Shown: in pieces, positions 1 through 5,950 of the stretch
Numbering within the stretch: the first letter of the stretch is position 1
Layout: the number at the start of each line of letters is the position of its first letter
DNA from: an uncultured Desulfovibrio sp.
Lineage (GTDB): Bacteria; Desulfobacterota; Desulfovibrionia; Desulfovibrionales; Desulfovibrionaceae
Length of the DNA: 5,952 bases
Direction of reading: 5' to 3'
Assembly (NCBI RefSeq): GCF_910584445.1
Contig: NZ_CAJUBO010000033.1
Coordinates: forward strand, 1 to 5,952
Made by a program: the position numbers and the translations under genes
Notes under the pieces: model-generated
Seen by the model: only the letters and a program-made list of their open reading frames with translations
Told to the model about the DNA's origin: nothing
Databases searched by the model: none

Positions 1-60
1 CACGCGTCCCTTGCTGCGGCTGATGTTTTCGTCATTCCGGAGAGAGGGAGACAGGCATGA
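1..60 (+). CDS. Possible 3' end of an upstream gene (partial)
   Basis: Reading from base 1 gives an open frame HASLAAADVFVIPERGRQA that ends at a TGA (58-60). That TGA overlaps the galU ATG as ATGA, a layout common for translationally coupled genes. Only 19 codons are visible. Their third-position GC is modest compared with galU, so coding is plausible rather than shown. The 'AD..VIPE' stretch faintly recalls the C-terminal end of MoeA-type molybdopterin molybdotransferases, but the match is too short to name the gene. Alternatively these bases are simply the galU leader; a second frame stops at 21-23. Confidence 0.35.
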   Translation, partial: HASLAAADVFVIPERGRQA

Positions 61-929
61 AAGACATTCGCAAGGTGATCATTCCCGTGGCCGGTTGGGG
101 CACCCGTTCGCTGCCAGCAACCAAGAACATCCCCAAGGAAATGCTCCCCATCTACAACAAGCCCGTCATCCAGTATGTGGTGGAGGAAGCCATCCGCGCC
201 AAAATCCGGGACGTCATCTTCGTGACCAACCGGGACAAGAGCGTCATTGAAGATCATTTCGATTACAACCTCCAGCTGGAGGGCGTGCTCGAGCGCGCCG
301 GCAAGCTGGACAAGCTGCAAGCCATCCGCGAAGTGGCCGAAATGGTCAACATCATGTCCGTGCGCCAGAAAAAGCAGCTTGGCCTGGGGCATGCCGTGCT
401 CTGCGCGCGGGAACTCGTGCGCGGCGATCCCTTTGCCATCATGGTGGGCGATGACCTCATGTTCGGCGGCGTGCCGGGCATCGGCCAGCTCATCGAAGTC
501 GCCATGGCCGAGAAGATGCCTGTGGTGGGCGTTATGGAAGTGCCGTGGGAGAAGGTGAGCAAATACGGCATCATCGACGGCGAGGAAGTGGCCCCCGGCG
601 TCTTCCGCGTGCGGGACATGGTGGAAAAGCCCAAGCGCGAGGATGCGCCTTCCCGGCTCGCCATCGTGGGCCGGTATGTGCTCACGCCCGACATTTTCGA
701 CTATCTCGAAAAGGTGGAACCGGGCCAGGGCGGCGAGATCCAGCTTACGGACGCCCTCCAGTCCATGGCTAAGGAGCGGGGCATGATGGCCGTGCGGATG
801 GCGGGCATGCGCTTTGATGCCGGCGACTGGGCGGAATTTCTCACCGCCAATATCTATTTCGCCCTGCAGGACGAGGAACTGCGCTACGAGCTTCTGGGGC
901 TGCTGAAGAACTTCGTCCAGTTCCAGTAG
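57..929 (+). CDS. galU: UTP--glucose-1-phosphate uridylyltransferase (GalU)
   Basis: This cytoplasmic nucleotidyltransferase joins UTP and glucose-1-phosphate to give UDP-glucose and pyrophosphate, supplying LPS, capsule and other glycans. The 290-residue length is normal for bacterial GalU. The N-terminal nucleotide-binding signature AGWGTRSLPATKNIPKEMLP lies at residues 12-31. The metal-binding GDD is at 131-133 (VGDDLMFGG), VEKP at 189-192 places the sugar-phosphate lysine at K191, GEIQLTDAL starts at 226, and the second metal aspartate is probably D254 in FDAGDW. Against the usual AGLGTRFLPATKAIPKEMLP, this copy has Trp14, Ser18 and Asn24. The region after D254 also departs from the common DCG..LGY form. 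No catalytic residue appears lost. AGGGAG at 45-50 sits 6 nt before the ATG and supports the start. An intrinsic terminator 50 bp after the stop ends the transcript. No promoter is visible in the 56 bp upstream, so galU may be the last gene of an operon that begins outside the window. Confidence 0.96.
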   Translation: MKDIRKVIIPVAGWGTRSLPATKNIPKEMLPIYNKPVIQYVVEEAIRAKIRDVIFVTNRDKSVIEDHFDYNLQLEGVLERAGKLDKLQAIREVAEMVNIMSVRQKKQLGLGHAVLCARELVRGDPFAIMVGDDLMFGGVPGIGQLIEVAMAEKMPVVGVMEVPWEKVSKYGIIDGEEVAPGVFRVRDMVEKPKREDAPSRLAIVGRYVLTPDIFDYLEKVEPGQGGEIQLTDALQSMAKERGMMAVRMAGMRFDAGDWAEFLTANIYFALQDEELRYELLGLLKNFVQFQ

Positions 930-978
930 GCCGACCGTTCCCTGACGCCCGACTGTGTCAGGCATTCCGTTGGGATAT

Positions 979-1024
979 CCGGGCACGCGGGGGTGACATC
1001 GCCCCCGCGTGGTTCCGGTTTTTT
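979..1024 (+). terminator. Intrinsic terminator after galU
   Basis: A perfect 10-bp GC-rich stem (984-993 CACGCGGGGG with 1002-1011 CCCCCGCGTG) encloses an 8-nt loop. After a small internal loop it is extended by CCGG (979-982) pairing with CCGG (1015-1018), followed at once by T6 (1019-1024). It lies 50 bp beyond the galU stop, is oriented to end galU transcription, and should insulate priA. A GTG at 1009 that would open the priA frame lies inside this hairpin and is therefore an unlikely start. Confidence 0.87.
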
Positions 1025-1152
1025 CGTCCGCGCGCCCTGTGCGTCGATTTTTCGGAGGATGGCCGGCATTCCCGCGGCGCGCCGCGTTTTCCGCGCAACG
1101 GGGCATGCCCGGGCATTTTCCGGAATCCATTCCTGTCTTGTCCTTCGTGCCG

Positions 1153-3555
1153 ATGCCCTACGCCCATGTTGCTCTTCTGAGTCCTCCCTATGCCACGCTG
1201 ACGTACAGCCTGCCGGAATATTTCGGTGAGGAGCTTTGGCGCCCGGGGCTGCGCGTTGCCGTGCCGCTCGGCAGGGGGGGGGAAGCGGCCCTGCGGGCGG
1301 CTGTCCTGCTGGATGTCCGCGCCGATGCCGATGTGCCGCCGGGCGTGGTCTGCAAGGCGGTGTTCTGGCCGCTGGAGACGACGCCGCTCCTGTCGCCGGC
1401 GCTGCTTGAACTTATGCGGGACCTGGCCCTGCGCCAGGGGGTGGAGCCGGGGCATGTGCTCGGCCATGTGCTCCCGCAGGGCCTGCGGAGCACCGGTGTG
1501 CGCCTGCGCCGTCTTGGCGGCCGCGCCGAAACGTGGAGCCTGCGCGGTCTGCGGCAGGCGGGAGCGGACGAGCGCGCGGAACTTGCGCGGGAACTGGCCT
1601 CCGGCGCGGCGCGCCTGCTGCCCCGGAGCGTGGACGCCGCCAGCGAGGAATACTGTCACTTGCGCGTGGACGCGCCCTGGCCGGTGCGGCCTTCGGCCAC
1701 GCGGCAGATGGCGGTGCTGGAGTTTCTCCACGCGCAGGGTCCGGTCAGCCGCCGGCGGCTGCTCCGCGAGGTCCGCGATGCCGCTCCGGCACTTGCCGCC
1801 CTCGTGCGGGCGGGCCATGTGGCGCTCGTCCATGACGACAGCGAGGCGGACGAACCGGGAGCGGCGCTTCTGGCGCCTGCTCCGGCGCGCGTGCGCCTCA
1901 ACGCGGATCAGACGGCGGCGCTCGACGACCTCACGGCCGCCCTGGATGCGGACAGCGCGCAAAACCGCCTGCTCTACGGCGTGACCGGCAGCGGCAAGAC
2001 GGCGGTGTATCTGGAGCTTGCCGGGCGCGCCCTGGCCCGTGGGCGGAGCGTCCTGCTGCTTGCGCCGGAGGTGGCCCTGGCGCTCAAGCTGCGCCGGGAT
2101 GCGGCCGCCGCCCTGCCGGACGCGCCGCTTTTTCTCTATCACGGCTATCAGTCGCCCGCCCGCCGTGAGGCGACCTACCGGGCGCTTGCGGGGAGCGACG
2201 GGTCCTGCCTGGTCGTGGGGACCCGGTCGGCGCTGTTTCTGCCCCTGCCGTCGCCGGGCTGCATCATTCTTGACGAAGAGCATGATTCTTCCTTCAAGCA
2301 GGAAGAGGGACTCTCCTACCAGGCGCGGGAAGTGGCCTGGTTCCGCATGCGTCAGGAGCGGGGCCTGCTCGTCCTGGGTTCGGCCACGCCGGACCTCAAG
2401 ACCTTTCATGCCGCCAGCGAGGGGCTGCTCCCGCTCCTGCGGTTGCCGCGGCGCGTGGGCGACAGGCCCTTGCCCCCCGTGGAGCTGGTGGACATCAGCG
2501 CCGCCCCGCGCCTTTTCCCGGGCGGCGCGCCTGCCGCATCGACGGGGGAGGAGGAGGGAACCGCCCCGGCCGGGATACTGGCGCCCCACTGCGAGGCGGC
2601 CTTGCGCGAAACGCTGGAAAGAGGCGAGCAGGCAGTGGTCCTGCTCAACCGGCGGGGATATGCGCCGCTCATGTATTGCCTTTCCTGCGGCAGGACGCAA
2701 CGCTGTCCGCACTGCGACATCGGCCTGACCTACCACAAGGGGCTGGAGCGTCTTGTCTGCCACTACTGCGGCTATTCCCGTCCCTTTCCCGCTCCCTGCG
2801 ACCATTGCCGGGGCATGGAATTCCTGCCGCTGGGAGAGGGGACGGAGCGCCTGGCCGAACGGCTCTCCGTCATCGCGGGGCGGCCTGTCCTCCGGCTGGA
2901 CCGGGACAGCACGCGGCGCCCGGGCCGCATGGAGGAGATCCTCACGGCCTTTGCCCGGCGTGAGTCGCCCATCCTGGTGGGAACGCAAATGCTTTCCAAG
3001 GGGCACCATTTTCCCCAGGTAACGCTTGCCATCGTGGCCGACGGCGATCTTGGCCTCAACCTGCCCGATTATCGGGCCGCCGAGCGCACCTTTCAGTTGC
3101 TCGTGCAATCCGCCGGCCGCGCGGGCCGGGGCGAGCGGCCCGGCCGTGTCCTCATCCAGACGCGCGATGCGGACCACTACTGCTGGCAATATGTACGCAC
3201 GGCAGACTACGAAGGCTTTTACCAGGCCGAGCTGGCCCTGCGCCGCAAGCGCGGGTATCCGCCCTTTGTCCGGCTCGGGCTTCTGCGCTTTTCCTATGCG
3301 GCGGAGGAGCCACGCGGTGCGGACGCGCTTGCCGAAGTGGCCGCCGCAGTGCGCGCGCGGGCCGGACAGCTCGGCGTCACCATGCTTGGTCCCGCGCCCG
3401 CGCCGCTGGGGTTGCTCCGGGGCCGGCGACGTTTCCAGTGCCTGCTCAAGGCCGCATCCTGGCCCCCTTTCCGTGAACTCTATTTTTTTGCCCGCCGGCG
3501 GAATCCCGGGAATTTGCGGCTTTCCCTTGACCTCGATCCGGTTAATATGCTGTGA
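1153..3555 (+). CDS. priA: Primosomal protein N', replication restart helicase (PriA)
   Basis: PriA is a 3'-to-5' superfamily 2 DNA helicase that recognises stalled or recombined forks and directs DnaB reloading. From the ATG at 1153 the protein has 800 residues and begins MPYAHVALLSPP, aligning with E. coli MPVAHVAL. The frame is open back to GTG 1009, but that codon lies in the galU terminator. The region up to about residue 200 is the 3'-end-binding and winged-helix part. The helicase follows: LNADQ at 249-253, Walker A GVTGSGKT at 276-283, DEEH at 374-377, GSATP at 409-413, GTQMLSKGHHFP from 610, and QSAGRAGR at 652-659. Eight zinc cysteines (509, 512, 518, 521, 536, 539, 549, 552) have exactly the E. 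coli PriA spacing. GYPPF at 701 opens the C-terminal domain. The protein is longer than E. coli PriA (732): about 52 residues extra before Walker A and about 21 between Walker A and the first Cys, including a Gly/Ala/Glu-rich linker near 452-475. No Shine-Dalgarno sequence precedes 1153. GTG 1147, TTG 1138 and ATG 1105 are in-frame alternatives. Confidence 0.95.
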   Translation: MPYAHVALLSPPYATLTYSLPEYFGEELWRPGLRVAVPLGRGGEAALRAAVLLDVRADADVPPGVVCKAVFWPLETTPLLSPALLELMRDLALRQGVEPGHVLGHVLPQGLRSTGVRLRRLGGRAETWSLRGLRQAGADERAELARELASGAARLLPRSVDAASEEYCHLRVDAPWPVRPSATRQMAVLEFLHAQGPVSRRRLLREVRDAAPALAALVRAGHVALVHDDSEADEPGAALLAPAPARVRLNADQTAALDDLTAALDADSAQNRLLYGVTGSGKTAVYLELAGRALARGRSVLLLAPEVALALKLRRDAAAALPDAPLFLYHGYQSPARREATYRALAGSDGSCLVVGTRSALFLPLPSPGCIILDEEHDSSFKQEEGLSYQAREVAWFRMRQERGLLVLGSATPDLKTFHAASEGLLPLLRLPRRVGDRPLPPVELVDISAAPRLFPGGAPAASTGEEEGTAPAGILAPHCEAALRETLERGEQAVVLLNRRGYAPLMYCLSCGRTQRCPHCDIGLTYHKGLERLVCHYCGYSRPFPAPCDHCRGMEFLPLGEGTERLAERLSVIAGRPVLRLDRDSTRRPGRMEEILTAFARRESPILVGTQMLSKGHHFPQVTLAIVADGDLGLNLPDYRAAERTFQLLVQSAGRAGRGERPGRVLIQTRDADHYCWQYVRTADYEGFYQAELALRRKRGYPPFVRLGLLRFSYAAEEPRGADALAEVAAAVRARAGQLGVTMLGPAPAPLGLLRGRRRFQCLLKAASWPPFRELYFFARRRNPGNLRLSLDLDPVNML

Positions 3556-3556
3556 T
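3527..3556 (+). promoter_or_regulatory. Weak candidate promoter for the fadL-like gene
   Basis: TTGACC (3527-3532) and TGTGAT (3551-3556) are separated by 18 bp, giving five of six and four of six matches to sigma70 consensus elements. They overlap the last codons of priA and would place transcription starts about 50 bp before the fadL-like gene. A better -10 sequence, TAATAT (3543-3548), is too close to this -35. The match is weak and could be chance. Confidence 0.2.
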
Positions 3557-3573
3557 GCCGAATTGCCGTTTTT

Positions 3574-3593
3574 CTTCCGTTTGCGGGAGTTTT
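3574..3593 (+). terminator. Weak terminator-like hairpin between priA and the fadL-like gene
   Basis: CTTCCG (3574-3579) can pair with CGGGAG (3584-3589), with one G-T wobble and a 4-nt TTTG loop, and TTTT follows at 3590-3593. The stem is only 6 bp and the T-run short, so termination would be partial at most. If active it would uncouple priA from the outer-membrane gene 25 bp downstream. Confidence 0.3.
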
Positions 3594-3606
3594 CGTTCTG
3601 CCATTC

Positions 3607-3614
3607 AAGGGGGG
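3607..3614 (+). promoter_or_regulatory. Shine-Dalgarno sequence that sets the fadL-like start
   Basis: AAGGGGGG is a near match to AAGGAGG and ends 3 nt before the ATG at 3618. The frame stays open upstream to an ATG at 3552 that overlaps the priA stop. That longer form would put 22 non-signal residues before a clear signal peptide, so 3618 is the better start. Confidence 0.75.
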
Positions 3615-3617
3615 ATC

Positions 3618-4913
3618 ATGAAGCTTGTTCGTGACCTGTGCTGTGCGTGTGCGCTCTTGCTTGTCCTTGCCGGAACAGTGCGGGCCGAAGGGTTTGCCCT
3701 CAATGAATGGAGCGCCAGGGGCGTTTCCCTTGCCGGTGGTCTCGTGGGCCGGGCGGACGATGTTTCGGCGCTGGCCTACAATGCCGCGGGCATCACCCAG
3801 CTTCCCGGCACGCATGTGATGGCCGGCATGGCCTTCATCGCCCCCATGGGCACCATCGACGCCGATCTCGGACGCGATGGCAAGCACGACACGACCACCA
3901 AGCCGGCCACGTTCTATGCGCCGCACGGCTTCATCAGCCACCAGCTCAATGACGATTTCTGGCTCGGGCTGGGGGTCTTCTCCCGTTTCGGCATCGGCAA
4001 CAGCTATTCCCAGGATTGGGTGGGCCGCTACAATGTTTATGATGTCGGGCTGCAGACCGTTTCCTTCGTACCCACCGTCGCCTGGAAGATCAATGACATG
4101 TTTTCCGTGTCCGCCGGGCTGGAAGTGCTCTACGCGGGCTTCTACATGGGCAGCAAGATCCCCACAGTCGGGAGGACCGGCCGCGGCCCGGACAACGACA
4201 TGCAGCTCCAGGGCGACGGCTGGGGCGTGGGCGCCCAGTTCGGCCTGCACATGCGCTTCAACGACCAGTGGTCGGTGGGCCTGGCCTACAAGAGCCAGGT
4301 CACGCTGAATATCGACGGTGATGTGGAATTCAGCCGCCAGGGCGAGCCGAATCTGCTGGCATCGGTGATGCACAAGGTGCCCGAGGCGCGCAACTGCGGG
4401 GCCAACGCCACGGTGCAGCTTCCGGATTCGCTGGCTCTGGGCGTGGCCTACAAGCCATTGGACAATTTGAGCTTTGAGGTGGGCGCCGTCTGGACGCGCT
4501 GGTCCACCTACAATGCCCTGAACATTTATATGGACAGCGGCTACGCCGCCATCAACGACAAGGCGGCGCGCGACGGCATGAATTTCAACGCCAGCGTGGA
4601 ATACAAGCCCCTGGACTGGTGGGCGCTCAGGGCGGGCGTTTCCTACGAAACGCCGGTGCTCAACGAAAAGCACGCCGACTTTCTCATGCCCACCTATGGC
4701 CGCACCACCCTCAGCCTGGGTACGGGCGTGAAGTGGAATGACCTGACGCTGGATTTCGCCTACGCGCACCTCTGGATCAATTCCATGGACTACGGGCAGA
4801 CCGATGCCGCGGGCCTTCTCGCGGGGCCGGGGTCCACTTCGTCCATCACCAATGCCCGTTCAAAGGATGTGGTCGCCAATATTTACATGTTTTCCGTGGG
4901 CTATTCCTTTTAA
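3618..4913 (+). CDS. FadL/OmpP1/TodX-family outer-membrane transport protein
   Basis: This 431-residue precursor is predicted to form an outer-membrane beta-barrel channel for hydrophobic compounds such as long-chain fatty acids; the true substrate cannot be read from the sequence. The signal peptide is MKLVRD plus a hydrophobic core, with likely cleavage after A23 (TVRA|EG). The mature N-terminus GFALNEWSARGVSLAG, then ADDVSALAYNAAGIT, matches the FadL hatch region (E. coli GFQLNE... and ...NPALIT). The family's NPA motif reads NAA here (N55-A56-A57). The rest is a run of alternating polar/hydrophobic strands rich in aromatic residues, with typical phrases such as VSFVPTVAWKIND and LPDSLALGVAYKPLDN. 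It ends in MFSVGYSF with the C-terminal Phe used for Bam-dependent assembly. The length is close to E. coli FadL (about 446 as precursor). The gene starts 62 bp after priA, so read-through from priA is possible. No convincing terminator lies just after its TAA. Family assignment is strong; function as a fatty-acid transporter is inferred. Confidence 0.9.
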   Translation: MKLVRDLCCACALLLVLAGTVRAEGFALNEWSARGVSLAGGLVGRADDVSALAYNAAGITQLPGTHVMAGMAFIAPMGTIDADLGRDGKHDTTTKPATFYAPHGFISHQLNDDFWLGLGVFSRFGIGNSYSQDWVGRYNVYDVGLQTVSFVPTVAWKINDMFSVSAGLEVLYAGFYMGSKIPTVGRTGRGPDNDMQLQGDGWGVGAQFGLHMRFNDQWSVGLAYKSQVTLNIDGDVEFSRQGEPNLLASVMHKVPEARNCGANATVQLPDSLALGVAYKPLDNLSFEVGAVWTRWSTYNALNIYMDSGYAAINDKAARDGMNFNASVEYKPLDWWALRAGVSYETPVLNEKHADFLMPTYGRTTLSLGTGVKWNDLTLDFAYAHLWINSMDYGQTDAAGLLAGPGSTSSITNARSKDVVANIYMFSVGYSF

Positions 4914-5052
4914 TTAAGTAGGCTCAGGCCTCATTAAACTGCGTTATGGTTTTTCAGCGAGGGAAAGAGGTTTCTCCGTTGCCCGCTCCTTTGCCGTTGC
5001 GGCCGGGCGGTATAAAGTATTTCCCCGTATCTGCCGAAACAGCGAACAGAAA

Positions 5053-5093
5053 ATGGGCGCGCGTTCCCGTGGCCGCGTGCGGACGGCGCCCAT
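5053..5093. repeat. GC-rich inverted repeat in the fadL-omp intergenic region
   Basis: ATGGGCGC (5053-5060) and GCGCCCAT (5086-5093) are perfect 8-bp inverted arms around a 25-nt GC-rich spacer. A small GGG/CCC hairpin (5097-5099 with 5105-5107) and T5 (5111-5115) follow. It could be part of a late terminator for the fadL-like gene about 200 bp after its stop, or a leader structure of the next gene. The rest of 4914-5052 shows only a TATAAA (5011-5016) without a well-spaced -35 partner. Confidence 0.4.
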
Positions 5094-5122
5094 GACGGGA
5101 GAGGCCCTGATTTTTAGAACTT

Positions 5123-5153
5123 CTGTTGACAATTTCCAGAAATTGTCCAACAG
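5123..5153. promoter_or_regulatory. Operator-like palindrome upstream of the beta-barrel gene
   Basis: The core (5128-5147) is a perfect palindrome with 9-bp arms GACAATTTC and GAAATTGTC around a central CA. Outer arms CTGTTG (5123-5128) and CAACAG (5148-5153) extend it with one extra base on the right. A TTGACA (5126-5131) that fits a -35 element sits in the left arm, but the sequence 17 bp further (AACAGT) is a poor -10. The site ends 40 bp before the ATG at 5194. It may be a repressor operator or, if transcribed, a stable 5'-leader hairpin. No specific regulator is recognised. Confidence 0.5.
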
Positions 5154-5193
5154 TCAGCTTCCCTGACAACAGGAACATTGCGAGGAGGATGCC

Positions 5194-5871
5194 ATGAAAC
5201 GTGTTCTTGCCATTGCGGCGCTTGCGCTGACCCTGGCCCTGCCCGGGCTTGCGGCCGCCGAAAGCACGGGGATGTATCTGGCGCCGAAATTCCTCATGTC
5301 CATTCAGGATACGGGGACCATTTCGCGCACCAGCGCGCTTGCCGGTTCGGGCGTGGACGATTACAGCCAGTTCACCCTGGGTGGTGCCCTGGCCGTGGGC
5401 TATGATCTGTGGCCCCAGCAGATGATCCCGCTGCGTTTTGAGATCGAGTTCGCCATGCGCGGCAACAGCGAAAAGAGCTGGAACGACGTGGGCACGACCC
5501 TGCGCGGCGCCAAGGGGACTTGGAACAACTCGACCCTGTTCGCCAATCTTTTCTGGGACTTCCATAACGACACCAACTTCACGCCCTATATCGGTGGCGG
5601 CCTGGGCATGGCGTTCAACTACACGGGCTTTGATTTCACCGCCGCCAACGGCGACAAGTTCTCCGTTGATGACCGTTTCACCAACTTCGCGTGGAATGCG
5701 GGCGCGGGCGTTTCCTACAGCTTCAACGACAACTTTGCCATTGACGCCTCCTACCGTTTCGTGGGCCTTGGCTACAACGAAGTGAGCACCCACTACAACG
5801 GCCAGAAGTATGAGGTCGGCAGCGACCCCTACAACAACGAGTTCATGGTCGGCCTGCGTTTCGCTTTCTAG
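5194..5871 (+). CDS. Small outer-membrane beta-barrel protein (porin/OmpA-like barrel type)
   Basis: This is a 225-residue secreted precursor. The signal peptide (residues 1-22: basic MKR, an Ala/Leu core, then AAA before E23) has a clear signal peptidase I site. The mature part looks like a compact barrel of about eight strands: GMYLAPKFLMSI near the N-terminus, FTLGGALAVGYDLW, LRFEIEFAMRG, STLFANLFWDFH, YIGGGLGMAFNY, WNAGAGVSYSFND, FAIDASYRFVGLGY and the final FMVGLRFAF with terminal Phe. Glycine and aromatic alternation and the TPYIGGGLG phrase are typical of the broad Opa/OmpW/OmpA-barrel group. There is no periplasmic OmpA domain. AGGAGG (5183-5188) lies 5 nt before the ATG and fixes the start. 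The gene has its own upstream control region and a strong terminator, so it is probably monocistronic. Its role could be structural, adhesive or small-solute passage; the sequence does not decide. Calling it a barrel is secure, while the subfamily is uncertain. Confidence 0.85.
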   Translation: MKRVLAIAALALTLALPGLAAAESTGMYLAPKFLMSIQDTGTISRTSALAGSGVDDYSQFTLGGALAVGYDLWPQQMIPLRFEIEFAMRGNSEKSWNDVGTTLRGAKGTWNNSTLFANLFWDFHNDTNFTPYIGGGLGMAFNYTGFDFTAANGDKFSVDDRFTNFAWNAGAGVSYSFNDNFAIDASYRFVGLGYNEVSTHYNGQKYEVGSDPYNNEFMVGLRFAF

Positions 5872-5879
5872 TGTCTAAT

Positions 5880-5919
5880 TGCAAAAATTCTGCGCAGAAT
5901 TCTGCGCAGAATTTTTGCA
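5880..5919. terminator. Perfect 40-bp palindrome acting as symmetric intrinsic terminator
   Basis: Two head-to-tail copies of the 12-bp palindrome TTCTGCGCAGAA (5888-5899 and 5900-5911) are flanked by TGCAAAAA on the left and TTTTTGCA on the right, making the whole 40 bp its own reverse complement. As RNA it forms a 10-bp stem TTCTGCGCAG/CTGCGCAGAA with an AATT loop, followed directly by U5 (5912-5916). It begins 8 bp after the stop of the beta-barrel gene. Because it is symmetric, it should terminate from either strand. Confidence 0.82.
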
Positions 5920-5928
5920 GGATCGTTC

Positions 5929-5950
5929 GCGAAAAAGCGTGGTTTTTCGC
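5929..5950. terminator. Second A5/T5 hairpin downstream
   Basis: GCGAAAAA (5929-5936) and TTTTTCGC (5943-5950) form a perfect 8-bp inverted repeat with a 6-nt GCGTGG loop, starting 9 bp after the 40-bp palindrome. The T-run lies within the stem instead of after it, so terminator strength is uncertain. It may be a backup terminator or the end of a convergent gene outside the window. Confidence 0.45.

Noticed and set aside
1060..1075. TGGCCGGCATTCCCGC as a sigma54 promoter
   Set aside because: It lacks the TGGCAC and TTGC elements; the resemblance is only partial.
1009..1152. Extended priA start at GTG 1009 (48 extra residues)
   Set aside because: The GTG lies inside the galU terminator stem, and the extra residues do not resemble PriA. 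Homology begins at 1153.
958..3189. 743-codon open frame on the minus strand
   Set aside because: It lies fully opposite priA, and its Arg/Gly/Pro/Ala/His-rich product has no recognisable motif. Long antisense frames are expected across GC-rich genes with strong third-position bias.
3552..3617. Upstream ATG start for the fadL-like gene
   Set aside because: It would place 22 residues ahead of a clean signal peptide and ignore the strong AAGGGGGG before 3618.
3480..4769. 429-codon minus-strand open frame
   Set aside because: It is an antisense shadow of the fadL-like gene, with low-complexity composition and no domain; the + strand product has a signal peptide and a family match.
4920..4931. 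AGGC-TCAG-GCCT hairpin just after the fadL-like stop as a terminator
   Set aside because: The stem is only 4 bp and no T-run follows.
4954..5793. 279-codon minus-strand frame and a 68-codon frame at 4944-5150
   Set aside because: The long frame mirrors the beta-barrel gene and runs on through the intergenic region. It has no ribosome-binding site or family features.
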